This document shows positions 17,720 through 26,781 of a stretch of 64,000 nt of DNA, in pieces. Each line of letters opens with the position of its first letter. Position 1 is the first letter of the stretch. Origin of the DNA: Streptomyces kaniharaensis (GTDB lineage: Bacteria; Actinomycetota; Actinomycetes; Streptomycetales; Streptomycetaceae); contig NZ_WBOF01000002.1 in NCBI RefSeq assembly GCF_009569385.1, forward strand, positions 310,001 to 374,000. Reading direction: 5' to 3'. The notes under the pieces were generated by a model, which was not told the DNA's origin, did no database searches, and saw only the letters and a program-made list of their open reading frames with translations. Position numbers and translations under genes: made by a program.

Positions 17720-17756
17720 CCATCCCCGCGGGCCGGCTACCAGCCCGCGGGGATGG
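17720..17756. terminator. 14-bp hairpin between convergent genes
   Basis: CCATCCCCGCGGGC (17720-17733), a 9-nt loop, and GCCCGCGGGGATGG (17743-17756) form a perfect stem. It sits between the plus-strand membrane protein gene and the minus-strand HEAT remnant, so it can serve both directions. Confidence 0.75.
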
Positions 17757-17764
17757 TCTGACGA

Positions 17765-18248
17765 TCAGAAAGGCGGGCCTCCCGGGTCCCAGCTGCGGCT
17801 GCGTTCGAACCCAGGCAGGACGGTCATCATGTACAGGCATCGGTCGTCGCTGGACCGGGCAAGGCCAGTGGTGTCGTGGCCCCACGCGGTCAGGACATCG
17901 AGAGCCTGTCGGCGGAACCGCTGGCCACCGGCGAGCAGGAGTTCGCGGGAGCGGGCGGCCAGCCCTCACGGTGCCCGGCCAGAGCGGGATGTTCGGCGAA
18001 CACCAGGGCACCGGACAGCGCCGTCTCGGCGACGTCGGCGTCGGGATCGTCGAGGAATGGGGCGACCGGCCTGGAACAGCAGCGGTTTCAGCGCATGCAC
18101 GGCGGCGATCGCCGGGCAGCAGTCCAGGACGTCCTCGTCGTCGTACCGCCGGCCGGCGTCCCGGCAGACGGTGTCGAAGTCACGGGCAACACCAACCAGC
18201 CATCCCAGCAACGTAGCGCCGGACGGTGGGCCGGTGGCGGCGCGGCCG
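17765..18248 (-). pseudogene. HEAT-repeat-like protein broken by two frameshifts
   Basis: Three frames are needed to read it. Frame one gives LLGWLVGVARDFDTVCRDAG, then DDEDVLDCCPAIAAVHALKP. A second gives VAPFLDDPDADVAETALSGA and LVFAEHPALAGHRE. A third gives LAARSRELLLAGGQRFRRQA, then LDVLTAWGHDTTG, before a stop at 17765. The DDPDADVAETAL unit is typical of HEAT repeats. The 5' end abuts the stop codon of the alpha/beta hydrolase on the same strand, so it was probably its downstream operon partner. The two small indels make it non-functional as read. Confidence 0.55.
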
Positions 18249-18249
18249 G

Positions 18250-19690
18250 TCAGCGGGGGGCTTCCGGGCGGTGGACGCTGAGGCTGCCGTAGGCCGACAG
18301 CGTGCCGGCCAGGTCGCCAGGCGTGTGGCGAAGGGTGGCGTCCAGGAAGGCGAGCGTGGTTGCGGCGACGACGTTGGGGCTCCCGGTGCGGCCCAGGGAG
18401 CCGACGATCGAGGGCACCGGCGGCAGGTACAGCGGGCCGTCCATGAAGGTGAGGTGGGCGGCGCCGGGGACGGTGAGCCGGTAGCTCGTCGCGGTGTCGG
18501 ATGCGAGGGCCTCGGTGAGGCGGGGCAGGTATCGCGGGTCGGTGCTCGGGGTGATGGCCTGGGTGAGTGCGAGCACCGGCTGGTGGAGGGCCGGGGAGGC
18601 GGGGCCGTGGGGGTAGCCGTCCAGGTCGATGACGGCGGCGAACCGGGGGTCCTGCCGGGCTGCCTGCAGGGCGGCGGCACCGCCCATGGAGTGGCCGGTC
18701 ACCACGGCCCGGCCGGTGTCCAGACGCGCCGCGGTCCAGGCCCTCCAGCTGGGTGAGGACGAAGCCGAGGTCGGCGGCCCTGACCGCAGTCCAGCCGGCC
18801 GCGAGCTCCTCGTCCGCGTCCCGGTCGCCGGTGGAGGCGGTCGCGGCGCGGATGGTCCGGCCGTCGTCCAGGACGACCGCCGCGGAGTCGTACGGGTGGT
18901 CGAGGGCGGCCACCACGTAGCCGTGGCTGGCCAGTTCCTCCGCCCAAGCGGTGTTCTGGGTGCGCACCCCGCCCGCTCCGGGAGAGAACAGCACGACGGG
19001 GAACCGTTCGCCCCCACCGGCCACCGGGGCGTTGAAGACCGCGTGGGTGCGGGCCTGCGGTACACCGTCGACCAGGAAGCCGGGCAGGCCGACGGCACGG
19101 GCCAGGGCATCGGAGACGGTGCGCGCCTCCTGTTCCGTGCGTCCGAGGTACTGGGCCCGCTGCGCGCCCGCAGGGCTCTTCTGCGCGGGGTACCAGAGCT
19201 GGACTACGACCGTGCGCCGGTCGTCCGGGTCGGCGGTGAAGGTCTCGAGGCGGTTCGGGTCGGTCCACTGCATCACCCGGGTGCCGACGCCGAAGGAGCC
19301 CGACGGCTCGGGGAACACGGGCACGGGAAACGCCCAGGCGGCCACCGGCCCGGCGGCGATCAGGCCGAGGCAGGCCACCGACCCCGGCAACGCCAGCCAC
19401 CACCGCGCCCGCCACTCCCGCCGGCCGGGACGGCGCCGGAGCGTTCGGAGCAGCGGGGAGAGGGCGAACGGCAGCGCGACGGCACCAGCCGCCAGCACCG
19501 GCAGCAACTGCCAACGGATCCCCACCACACCCAGCACGATCACGGACAGCACGAACACCGCCCCCGCCGCGATCGTGACGCGCGGACGGGCGGCAGGGGG
19601 AAGCCAGCGCGCCACCACCAGCGCGACGGCGCCCAGCACGGCGAGGAACTCCGGAAGGGACATGGACAGTCCCGCGATTGTCTCGGTCAC
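18250..19690 (-). pseudogene. Alpha/beta hydrolase (PAF-AH/chlorophyllase-like), one frameshift
   Basis: The gene begins at GTG 19690 with three membrane helices (residues about 10-100), then a hydrolase domain: RVMQWTDPNRLETFTADPDD, VVLFSPGAGGVRTQNTAWAE, ELASHGYVVAALDHPYDS. At about 18730 one base must be skipped; the next frame continues TGRAVVTGHSMGGAAALQAA (nucleophile Ser in GHSMGG), VIDLDGYPHGP (acid) and VPGAAHLTFMDGP (His). The catalytic triad is complete apart from the shift. Homologues hydrolyse esters or lipids outside the membrane. The shift could be a sequencing error. It diverges from a two-component system, which may control it; compare 37701-38903. Confidence 0.8.
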
Positions 19691-19790
19691 CCCGCCATCC
19701 TCGAAGCGGCGCACACGGTGGCACATCGGCCCGCGGTCTCCGGCGCATGCCACCCCAGTCGCAAACGGACACCCCGAAAGGGAGGCCGCT

Positions 19791-19832
19791 GTGCGACCGC
19801 AGGAGGTACCCGCGCTCCTCCTGCGGTCGTAC
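19791..19832. promoter_or_regulatory. Large inverted repeat between hydrolase and two-component genes
   Basis: CGACCGCAGGAGG (19794-19806) and CCTCCTGCGGTCG (19817-19829) are perfect complements around a 10-nt centre; with one G-T pair the stem extends to 19791-19832. It lies midway in the 355-bp divergent region, so a DNA operator or a short-transcript terminator are both possible. The rest of 19691-20045 shows no gene. Confidence 0.6.
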
Positions 19833-20045
19833 TCCGGCGCGGTGTCCTCCGACGGCGGACGCATGTGCGCCGCCGCCCCGCCACCTACCGTGGCAGGACG
19901 GAGCACGGCAACGCGGGGACGCAGGGGGCCGTGGGCCCTGTCCCCTGGCGGCCCGGCTCCGGCCATACGCGGCGGCGGCCCCGGCCCGTGGACCCGGGGT
20001 CGCCACGGCGCCGCATCGGCAAGGGACATCGACAGGGACGTGGTG

Positions 20046-21404
20046 ATGACGGAGGCGGCCGCAGGGCACGACAAGGCCCGCCCGGTACGCCACCGGGACC
20101 GCGCACAGCAGGCGACGACAACCGGGCTGCCGACCACGGCCCCCGGCCCCGGCCCCGCCACCGCCACCGGGCGGGCGACGGGACCGGCGGAACGGACACA
20201 AGCCGCCCGGCGCTACGGCGGGCGGCTGCCGCCCGCCGTGCGGCGCGCGCTGCCGCCCGCGCCGCTCCTGCTGGTACCCCTGCTCCTGCTCCATGTCGCG
20301 GCCACGCGCGCGCCGCACGAGCTCCCGCTGGCCGTGGCCCTCACCGTCGCCCTCATGCTGCCCCTGCTGTGGCGGCAGCGGGTCCCACGCACGGTGTTCG
20401 GCGCCGTCGCAGCCGCAGCCTTCGTCCAGTGGCTGGCGAACGTCCAACTGCCCGCGGACGTCGCGCTGTTGGCAGCCCTGTACACGGTGGCCGCGCACGC
20501 GGGCGGACGCGCGACACTCGTCGCCGGCGCCGTCGTCGAGGGCGGGGCCCTGCTGGCGTGCCTGCGCTGGGCGACGGAAGACGCATTCCTGGCCCCCATC
20601 GTCGCGCTGACCGCGACCGTCGTCGCCACCGTCGCCCTGGGCACGAACGCGCGGACCGCGCGCGCCTACCTCGCCGCCCTGGAGGAACGGGCCGCACGCC
20701 TGGAACAACACCAGGACCAGCAGGCACGACTGGCCGTCGCCGAGGAACGGACCCGCATCGCCCGGGAGATGCACGACATCGTCACCCACAACCTGTCCGT
20801 CATGGTCGCCCTCACCGACGCCGCCGTCCAAACGCAGCACCGGTCACCCGACAGGACCACCACCGCGATGCTCCAGGTCTCCGAGACCGGCCGGCAGGCC
20901 CTGACCGACATGCGGCGCTCGCTCGGCATCCTGCGGACCGACGAACCCGACGCGCAGCGCCACCCCCTGCCCGGCATCCCCCAACTCGATGCCCTCGCCG
21001 ACCGGATGCGCGCCGCCGGGCTGCCGACCCGCCTCGACATCCTCGGCAGCCACACCCACGTGCCCGCCACCGCCCAACTGACCGTCTACCGCCTGGTACA
21101 GGAAGCCTTGACCAACACCCTCAAACACACCCCCGCCGGCACCCGCGCCGACGTCCGGATACAGTGCTGCGCCGCAACCGTCGCCGTGGACATCACCGAC
21201 AACGGCCTCCGCCCCCACCTCCCCGGCCCCGGCCCGTCGTCTCCCGCCGACACCCCGTCCGCCCCGTCCGGCCAGGGCATCCCCGGCATGCGCGAGCGCT
21301 CGGCCGCCTACGGCGGGACACTGCGCGCCGGACCGCTCCCGGGCGGCGGCTGGAACGTCCACACCCGCCTCCACCTCGACAGCGACGGAGCAGCTCCCGC
21401 ATGA
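20046..21404 (+). CDS. Sensor histidine kinase (NarX/DesK type)
   Basis: A 452-residue kinase. Residues about 75-200 hold four to five membrane helices (LLLVPLLLLHVAATRAP, VALTVALMLPLLW and others). The HisKA_3 dimerisation domain carries ERTRIAREMHDIVTHNLSVM with the phospho-accepting His in MHDIV. The ATP-binding domain has YRLVQEALTNTLKHT (N box) and GIPGMRERSAAYGG (G box). It would sense an envelope signal and phosphorylate the response regulator whose ATG overlaps its TGA. ATG 20046 follows AGGGA; an adjacent GTG at 20043 is possible. Upstream lies the divergent hydrolase. Signal unknown. Confidence 0.9.
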   Translation: MTEAAAGHDKARPVRHRDRAQQATTTGLPTTAPGPGPATATGRATGPAERTQAARRYGGRLPPAVRRALPPAPLLLVPLLLLHVAATRAPHELPLAVALTVALMLPLLWRQRVPRTVFGAVAAAAFVQWLANVQLPADVALLAALYTVAAHAGGRATLVAGAVVEGGALLACLRWATEDAFLAPIVALTATVVATVALGTNARTARAYLAALEERAARLEQHQDQQARLAVAEERTRIAREMHDIVTHNLSVMVALTDAAVQTQHRSPDRTTTAMLQVSETGRQALTDMRRSLGILRTDEPDAQRHPLPGIPQLDALADRMRAAGLPTRLDILGSHTHVPATAQLTVYRLVQEALTNTLKHTPAGTRADVRIQCCAATVAVDITDNGLRPHLPGPGPSSPADTPSAPSGQGIPGMRERSAAYGGTLRAGPLPGGGWNVHTRLHLDSDGAAPA

Positions 21405-22066
21405 CGATCCGCATCCTGATCGCCGACGACGAAGCGCTGCTCCGGATGGCCTTCAGCACGATCCTGGACGCCCAGCCCGACATGACACCCGTCGGCGAGG
21501 CCGCGGACGGCGCCGAGGCCGTACGCCTCACCCGGGAACTGCGCCCCGACGTCGTCCTGATGGACGTCCGGATGCCCGGGACCGACGGCATTGAGGCGAC
21601 CCGCCGGCTCGCCGACATCTCCCCCAGGAGCAAGGTACTGATCCTCACCACCTTCGACCTCGACGAACACGCCTTCGCCGGACTCGCCGCCGGAGCCTCC
21701 GGCTTCCTGCTGAAGAACACCAGGCCCGAGGAACTCCTCACCGCGATACGCAACGTGGCCGCGGGCGACGCCGTTCTCGCCCCGAGGATCACCCGCCGCC
21801 TGCTCGACAACCTCCGGCCGCACCTCCCCCACGGGAGCCGCACCGATCACCACGACGAACGACTCAGCCGGCTCAGCACGCGCGAACGCGACGTCCTCGT
21901 CAAGGTGGGCAGCGGCCTGTCCAACGCCGAGATCGCAGCCGCCCTGCACCTCGCCGAGGCAACCGTGAAGGCCCATCTCGGGCGGATCCTGCAGAAACTC
22001 GGACTCCGCGACCGGATCCAGGCGGTCGTCTTCGCCTACGACAGCCGCCTCGTCCACCCGACCTGA
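21401..22066 (+). CDS. NarL/LuxR-family response regulator
   Basis: A 221-residue regulator. The receiver starts MTIRILIADDEALLRMAFST with the acidic pair DD. The phosphorylation Asp is in DVVLMDVRMPGTDG, Thr is in ILTTFDLDEH and Lys in GFLLKNTRPEEL. The LuxR-type DNA-binding domain covers about residues 155-215: LSTRERDVLVKVGSGLSNAE and AEATVKAHLGRILQKLGLRD. The start ATG overlaps the kinase stop by four bases (ATGA), so translation is coupled. Likely targets are the divergent hydrolase and the downstream DoxX gene, by inference from layout. Confidence 0.93.
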   Translation: MTIRILIADDEALLRMAFSTILDAQPDMTPVGEAADGAEAVRLTRELRPDVVLMDVRMPGTDGIEATRRLADISPRSKVLILTTFDLDEHAFAGLAAGASGFLLKNTRPEELLTAIRNVAAGDAVLAPRITRRLLDNLRPHLPHGSRTDHHDERLSRLSTRERDVLVKVGSGLSNAEIAAALHLAEATVKAHLGRILQKLGLRDRIQAVVFAYDSRLVHPT

Positions 22067-22300
22067 CACCACCGCCCCCAACGGGACAGCCTCCCGACCC
22101 TTCCACTGGATCCCGCCGGGGCACCCCACCGAACACCCGGGTACGCAGCGTCCAGGGGCCCGGTCTGCCGACCGGTCAGCTTCCCATTCATGCGGGCCTT
22201 GGCCTGCCCGGAGAATTTCCTCTCACCGGACCGATGAGTTCAGACGGTGGCGGCGGTCAAACCTGAGGAAGCAACGACAGCTGACCCGGGGAGACCTGAA

Positions 22301-22705
22301 ATGTCCAGCACCGCCACCGCCGTGAAGTCCAGCAAGACCGCCCTCCGGTCGGTCTGGACCCTGCGGATCCTGCTCGCGCTCTTCTTCGCCCTGGCCAGCG
22401 CGCTGCCCAAGCTGCTCGCGCTGCCCGCCGCCACAACCGTCTTCGACGCCATCGGCTGGGGCCACTGGTTCATGTACCTGACCGGACTGGTGGAGCTCGC
22501 CGGGGCCGTGGGCCTACTGGTCGAGCGGCTGGCCGGGCCGGCCGCGACGGCGCTCATCGTCTTCCTGGTGTTCGCGTTCGTCACCCAGCTCACCGCGATG
22601 CACGGAGAGAACGCCGGGACCCCGTTCATCTTCATGGTGCCGCTGGCCGTCATCGCCTGGAACCGGCGCGCCGAGGGGGCCGAGCTGCTCGGTCTCCGGC
22701 GTTGA
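22301..22705 (+). CDS. DoxX-family membrane protein
   Basis: A 134-residue protein with four membrane helices: WTLRILLALFFALASALPKL, WFMYLTGLVELAGAVGLLVE, AATALIVFLVFAFVTQL and FMVPLAVIAWNRRAE. This is the size and topology of DoxX-like proteins, subunits of thiosulfate:quinone oxidoreductase in archaea and of redox-linked complexes in actinobacteria. The role here is not known. ATG 22301 is supported by GGGGAGA nine bases upstream. It lies 234 bp after the response regulator. ACCCGGGTAC (about 22136-22145) precedes it and resembles a site next to the second two-component system. Confidence 0.85.
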   Translation: MSSTATAVKSSKTALRSVWTLRILLALFFALASALPKLLALPAATTVFDAIGWGHWFMYLTGLVELAGAVGLLVERLAGPAATALIVFLVFAFVTQLTAMHGENAGTPFIFMVPLAVIAWNRRAEGAELLGLRR

Positions 22706-22779
22706 CTGGGTGCTCGCAACAGGAACATCCTCTGGGCCTTGTCCTTTAACATCCGAATTCGAACGGGCGCGTCCGGTGA

Positions 22780-23472
22780 TCACTCGTTCGGATGTCTCCG
22801 AGACGTGGGTGCGACCTTCGTGTGATCAGTCCACTGGTCGCAGTACTCGATGTGGATCTCGCGGGCGTCGCCGAGGACGCCGTCGTTCGAGTGCAGTTCC
22901 GTGCAGAAGTGCGGGTAGCCGGGGTGGACTGGGATGTAGCCCGGCCCCTTGCGGGCGACATCGAGGAAGTGACGCGCGGTCTCTCGGAACGCCTTCGTGC
23001 TGCCGGTCATGAACAGGGTCTCGGCACGAAGATGCTGGTGAAACAGGTCACGATTCTCCCGGTAGTGACGGGCTGCGTAGTCGGTCACCGCAACATCGTC
23101 ATGCTCTGCCTCGGGCAGGCTCACGGTCTGGGGACGGCCGGGGCCGAGGCGGCCTCGCACGTGCTTCCAGCGTGAGGGGGCGAACTGGAGTGAATGGTGC
23201 AGGAGTACGAGGTCGAGCTGGGAGCCGGCGTTCGGCACCTCCCGGGCCGGTGGGTGGTTGGCTCGCATGGGGAGGTGAATCAGCGAACGCGGTGAGCGTG
23301 CGGCGAGCAGCCACAGTCCGGCGATGCTTCGGGCGGCGTCCTGGTCGAGGTAGGCGTCCAGATGCCGGTCGTGGTCGGTGAGCACTGCACGGGTAAGAGG
23401 CTGGGCAGGTCGGATGACTCTGAACTCATCGGCTCCCAAGCGGGCCTGATGTATCACGACGGGAAGCTTCAT
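22780..23472 (-). CDS. Hypothetical protein, 230 residues
   Basis: A soluble protein beginning MKLPVVIHQARLGADEFRVI, with DQDAARSIAGLWLLAARSPR and SLIHLPMRANHPPAREVPNA, then LVLLHHSLQFAPSRWKHV and RKGPGYIPVHPGYPHFCTEL. GGAG six bases before ATG 23472 fixes the start. No known catalytic motif is obvious, though several His, Arg and Asp residues look conserved. A decayed, frameshifted relative is at 15018-15240. Upstream, in the same frame with no stop between, is an integrase-like tail (23484-23660), so it may once have been read as a fusion or tight operon. No function can be assigned. Confidence 0.65.
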   Translation of the reverse strand: MKLPVVIHQARLGADEFRVIRPAQPLTRAVLTDHDRHLDAYLDQDAARSIAGLWLLAARSPRSLIHLPMRANHPPAREVPNAGSQLDLVLLHHSLQFAPSRWKHVRGRLGPGRPQTVSLPEAEHDDVAVTDYAARHYRENRDLFHQHLRAETLFMTGSTKAFRETARHFLDVARKGPGYIPVHPGYPHFCTELHSNDGVLGDAREIHIEYCDQWTDHTKVAPTSRRHPNE

Positions 23473-23483
23473 CGGTGCTCCGT

Positions 23484-23660
23484 TGCGGGTGCGGCGGCTG
23501 ACTTCGTTGGCGTAGGTTGCCCGGCCGCCTGCGGAAAGCCGTTGCCAGACGACGGCGACGTCGGTGTGGATGCCCAGGGTGCGGGCGAGGATCGCAGCGG
23601 GGATCTCGGTGGCGAGTTGGAAGAGCGCTGCGCGCGGCCCGGTGCGCCCGGCGCGCCGTT
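23484..23660 (-). pseudogene. Integrase-like C-terminal tail (copy 2)
   Basis: The minus strand reads ALFQLATEIPAAILARTLGI, then HTDVAVVWQRLSAG, then ATYANEVSRRTRNGAP, directly in frame with MKLPVV of the next gene. The LA-x-x-x-PA-x-x-L-x-x-x-LG-x-H pattern matches copy 1 at 9795-9962. The upstream 100 residues of reading frame are low in complexity and not integrase-like. This fragment is the only part kept. Confidence 0.5.
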
Positions 23661-23874
23661 GGCCTCCAGCCCGGAGACGCCGTCCGTCCCTTCAGGCACT
23701 CCTGCGACGGACCAGTACGCAGGGCCGTCGGTGATCGGCGACAGCACCTGTATGGACCTGAGCCCCCAGGGGCCGGCCGGTGGCGCGTGTCGCGGGGCGG
23801 CTCGCCGACGGCTCGCAGACCGACCTCGCCCGCCGGCTACCGCGCAGTGGCGAACGACCGGGCGAGGGCCGGGT

Positions 23875-24435
23875 TCACGCCTCCGTCCGGCCGGGGGCTA
23901 GCGCGGGGGCCGTGCCGGTCATCACCCAGTGCGGAAAGTGGGCGAGGGGGATCGCGGGCGTGGCCGGGGAATCCGGGTGGAACGTTCCGGCCGGGAAGAA
24001 CGCCGTCCAGCAGCTCCGGCACAACCAGCCCGCCCGCCAGATCTGGAGGTAGCGCTGCCACATCCCCTGCCGCGCGATGTCCGCCACGGACGTGCCGGTG
24101 CGGCGCTCGCGGGTCGCGGACTGCACGAGGAAGCCGACACCGACGAGCAGCCCGGGCAGCAGGAACACGCCGACCCAGACACCCGCCTGGTAGGCGCTGC
24201 TGGAGCCGTCCTGACCAACGGACTTCAGTGCGGTCGTGATGCCGGACATGAGGAAGAAGCCGGCGATGGAGAACAGCGCGATCGAGGCGTTGTGCAGGCG
24301 GACCGGGCCCGGCTGCGGCTCGGGCGGCGGGGCCAGTGCCGCCCTCACTCCCCGGTCGAGGCCGCCGTCCACCTGAGCCCGCGGCACGGGCACGCACTGA
24401 TCCGCCGAAGCGCACTGAGGACAGACGGCACTCAT
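23875..24435 (-). CDS. Membrane protein with cysteine pairs
   Basis: A 186-residue protein. The N-terminus MSAVCPQCASADQC carries a CPQC zinc-ribbon-like pair. Two membrane helices follow: ASIALFSIAGFFLMSGITTA and VGVFLLPGLLVGVGFLV. A second Cys pair, WLCRSCWTAFFPAG, lies in the C-terminal part, so four cysteines could form one zinc site between cytoplasmic ends. An excellent AGGAGG nine bases before ATG 24435 marks the start. I know similar zinc-ribbon membrane proteins from Streptomyces but no assigned function. It stands alone. Confidence 0.65.
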   Translation of the reverse strand: MSAVCPQCASADQCVPVPRAQVDGGLDRGVRAALAPPPEPQPGPVRLHNASIALFSIAGFFLMSGITTALKSVGQDGSSSAYQAGVWVGVFLLPGLLVGVGFLVQSATRERRTGTSVADIARQGMWQRYLQIWRAGWLCRSCWTAFFPAGTFHPDSPATPAIPLAHFPHWVMTGTAPALAPGRTEA

Positions 24436-24810
24436 AGAACAATTCCTCCTGCTGCCAGCCGGGTTGGCGGCACATCACGAACGGACGGCGGGCGGGGCGT
24501 CAGGACGCGACGGCGAGTGCCGGTACCCGTGCCGCCAGGGCACGGCGCGTGAGCATGGTCCCCCCGTGGACGAGCGCTTCGAGACCGAACGGCCGCGAGC
24601 ATGCGGACGCTACCAGCGCTTTGACCTGCACTCAAACGTGATTGCCCCACGACGCCCCGCCGTGGCCTGGGCGTATGCCATGCGGGGAGGGACAGCCGGC
24701 CAGTCGGCGTCACGCACACCCCCAGTCACGGCGGGCATGGAGGGCCCTCCTCGACGGGACGACCGTCTACCGCGCGACGAACTCCAGCATCGAGGTCTAC
24801 GTGTCAGCCG
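24436..24810. other. Intergenic, no gene supported
   Basis: No coding frame with plausible residues and no clear hairpin. The 24640-24680 stretch is less GC-rich than its flanks. Confidence 0.35.
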
Positions 24811-25080
24811 GTGACAGCAACCCCGCCAGGGTCCGGGAAACCACGGCAACCCAACTCCACACCCGTGCTCGCGGACGCCGGCGGCCGACGCCTGGTGCTG
24901 ACCGCGTTCCGCACGATCATCAGGTGCCAGGGCACCTCCGTGGACCGCGCGGCGATCGAGCTGGTGGCCATGGACGCCGCCACGCACCAGCAGGCCTGGA
25001 CGGTGCCGGTCGATCTCCCCCAGGGCTACACCGATTTCACGGCCCTGCCGGGGCGACGAGGCGGCTCAGGGCTCGGTTGA
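24811..25080 (+). pseudogene. Possible beta-propeller (PQQ-like) fragment
   Basis: An 89-residue frame with NSTPVLADAGGRRLVLTAFR and AIELVAMDAATHQQAWTVPV followed by DLPQGYTDFTALPGR. The V-A-x-D-A-A-T-x-x-x-x-W pattern is that of a blade in PQQ-like beta propellers. A complete propeller needs some 300 residues more, and neither end shows a proper boundary. It ends two bases before the next convergent gene. Probably debris. Confidence 0.35.
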
Positions 25081-25081
25081 G

Positions 25082-25807
25082 TCAGGCCGGCTCATCGGCC
25101 CGCAACCGCGTCGCGCGCTCGATCAGATCGTCGAAGCGCGGATGGGGTGCGAAGGTCAACTCGACACCGTGCTCGGCGGCGAGCTCCCGCAAGCCGAGGA
25201 AGGCCTGGCTGGGGTCGGCGTCCTCGGCCAACTTGTCCAGTACCTCGTCGACGAGGAGGAACGCCTGCTCACGGGAGGCACGCTCGAGCTCGTCCAGCAG
25301 GTCGTCCGGGAAGCACTCGACCACGGCGCACCCGTCGATGAAGCCGTCAGCCAAGCCATCGGCAATCAGATCCCACACCTCGGTGACGAGGTCTTCGTCG
25401 AGACGGTACGGGCCCGGCTTGGGGAGCGGTTCGCCCGCGTCGAGCCGCCGGGCTCGCTCCAGGACGTCGCCGTGATCGAAGTGCCGGGCGAAGACCGTGC
25501 TGATGCCGTATTTCGCGAACTCGCGCTGGAACGCAAGGAAGATCTCGCTGGGATCGCCCGGACTCAAGTCCCTTGCGGCCGAGCAGAGCAGGTCGAAGAA
25601 GCTGCGGCCGGAGCGCTCCTCCGCCTCCCGCCGCCATTCGTCGCGGAAGACGCCGCACATCCCGTCTATCCAGAGCTTGTTGCCGAAAACCTGGCGCGTA
25701 TCGAGCCAGATCCGCTGCACCTGCGAGGCATCGAACTCCCAGGTAGCCGTCCCGGCGTCGTCTCCACTGTGATCCACGGCGAGGATGCTATCCGGCCTTG
25801 GGGACAT
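25082..25807 (-). CDS. Hypothetical acidic protein, 241 residues
   Basis: A soluble, acidic, Leu/Asp-rich protein: TWEFDASQVQRIWLDTRQVF, FFDLLCSAARDLSPGDPSEI, then LIADGLADGFIDGCAVVE and ERATRLRADEPA. Two similar blocks are visible, FLAFQREFAKYGISTVFARH and FLGLRELAAEHGVELTFAPH, each followed by a D-V/L-x-E-R-A-x-R-L motif, so the protein contains an internal duplication of about 100 residues. ATG 25807 is chosen because GGAGA precedes it; ATG 25840 is also in frame. No family recognised. Confidence 0.65.
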   Translation of the reverse strand: MSPRPDSILAVDHSGDDAGTATWEFDASQVQRIWLDTRQVFGNKLWIDGMCGVFRDEWRREAEERSGRSFFDLLCSAARDLSPGDPSEIFLAFQREFAKYGISTVFARHFDHGDVLERARRLDAGEPLPKPGPYRLDEDLVTEVWDLIADGLADGFIDGCAVVECFPDDLLDELERASREQAFLLVDEVLDKLAEDADPSQAFLGLRELAAEHGVELTFAPHPRFDDLIERATRLRADEPA

Positions 25808-26032
25808 CGCACCCGGTCTCCGAAGCCTGACCAGCCACACGCCTGACCAGCAGGGCGTCGCGTCCCTCCGGGCTCGCGCGAAGTCCCTGAGGTCCGTACG
25901 GACCTGGTACTGGGCGCGGTTGCGCAGGGCGGCGACGTCGGATGCGTCGCCGCTCCTCCCGCTGAGGACCGGTCTCGGCGTCCTGCAGTGAGTCTGCGCT
26001 CAGGAACGCGGATCAATTCATGCGACGGCGCA

Positions 26033-26064
26033 GCCCCGCACTCCCGGTAGTGGGAGTGCGGGGC
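26033..26064. terminator. 13-bp hairpin 3' of the ricin-domain gene
   Basis: GCCCCGCACTCCC (26033-26045), loop GGTAGT, and GGGAGTGCGGGGC (26052-26064) form a perfect stem about 70 bp past the stop of the minus-strand ricin-domain gene. Confidence 0.75.
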
Positions 26065-26134
26065 CGTTGGGCGCGTAGGGCGCGCCGGGGATCAGGCGGC
26101 TCAAGGGTGAGTGGTCGCGCCTGTCGTGGCGGGG

Positions 26135-26665
26135 TTACAGCGGCGGGTTGGAGATGATGTTCTCTCCGGCGGCGTCGGTGCAGCCGTACAGGCGGGCCTC
26201 GGCGCCCTGGTAGAGGCCGCCCCAGGCGTCGACGCAGTTGGCGGAGGCGACGCGTGGCTGCATCTGCTTGCCGTTGCCCTTGTAGACCCAGTTGAACTGG
26301 GTGTCGCCTGCGGAGCCCGCGGAGCAGGGGTAGAGGCGCATGTGGTTGCCGGTGACGTCGCCTCCTTCCCAGTTGTTCAGGCACAGCAAGCGGCCGTTGG
26401 GGTCGTTGCTCCGGGCTGCCTGGACCTGGAAGTGGGTGGAGTCCGTCTGCGCCAGCCACCACTGCTGAGCGGAGGTGCCGTTGCAACCCCAGAGCTGGAC
26501 CGTGGCACCGGACACGAAGTTGCCGCCGGAGACGTCGAGGCAGTAGCCGTTGGAAAACCTGATTTCTCCCCCAGAGGAGCCGGCGTGGGCGGTGCCAGTG
26601 CCGAGGGTGGCGGCAAGCAGCGGCGCTGCGGCTACGGCGGCGATCTTGGCTATGCGCTTGCGCAT
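26135..26665 (-). CDS. Secreted ricin-type lectin domain protein
   Basis: A 176-residue exported protein. The signal peptide MRKRIAKIAAVAAAPLLA continues to a GTAHA cleavage site near residue 28. The mature part is a single beta-trefoil: FSNGYCLDVSGGNFVSGATV, QLWGCNGTSAQQWW, LCLNNWEGGD and VASANCVDAWGGLYQGAEAR. The QLWGCNGTSAQQWW motif is the hallmark of RICIN carbohydrate-binding domains, which bind galactose- or xylan-like glycans. Start 26665 follows GGGGAGAA. An in-frame ATG at 26734 also has its own AAGGAAG site and encodes another signal-peptide-like start, so a fused leader may exist. No catalytic domain is attached. Confidence 0.82.
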   Translation of the reverse strand: MRKRIAKIAAVAAAPLLAATLGTGTAHAGSSGGEIRFSNGYCLDVSGGNFVSGATVQLWGCNGTSAQQWWLAQTDSTHFQVQAARSNDPNGRLLCLNNWEGGDVTGNHMRLYPCSAGSAGDTQFNWVYKGNGKQMQPRVASANCVDAWGGLYQGAEARLYGCTDAAGENIISNPPL

Positions 26666-26781
26666 GGTGGTGTTCTCCCCATTGATTGTGGCCGGAACGA
26701 TGGCGGCCGCGACGGCCGCGAGCTTGTTACGCATGGTTCTTCCTTCGGTACAGGTGGTCGGGAGTACGTGGTCGGGCCGGA

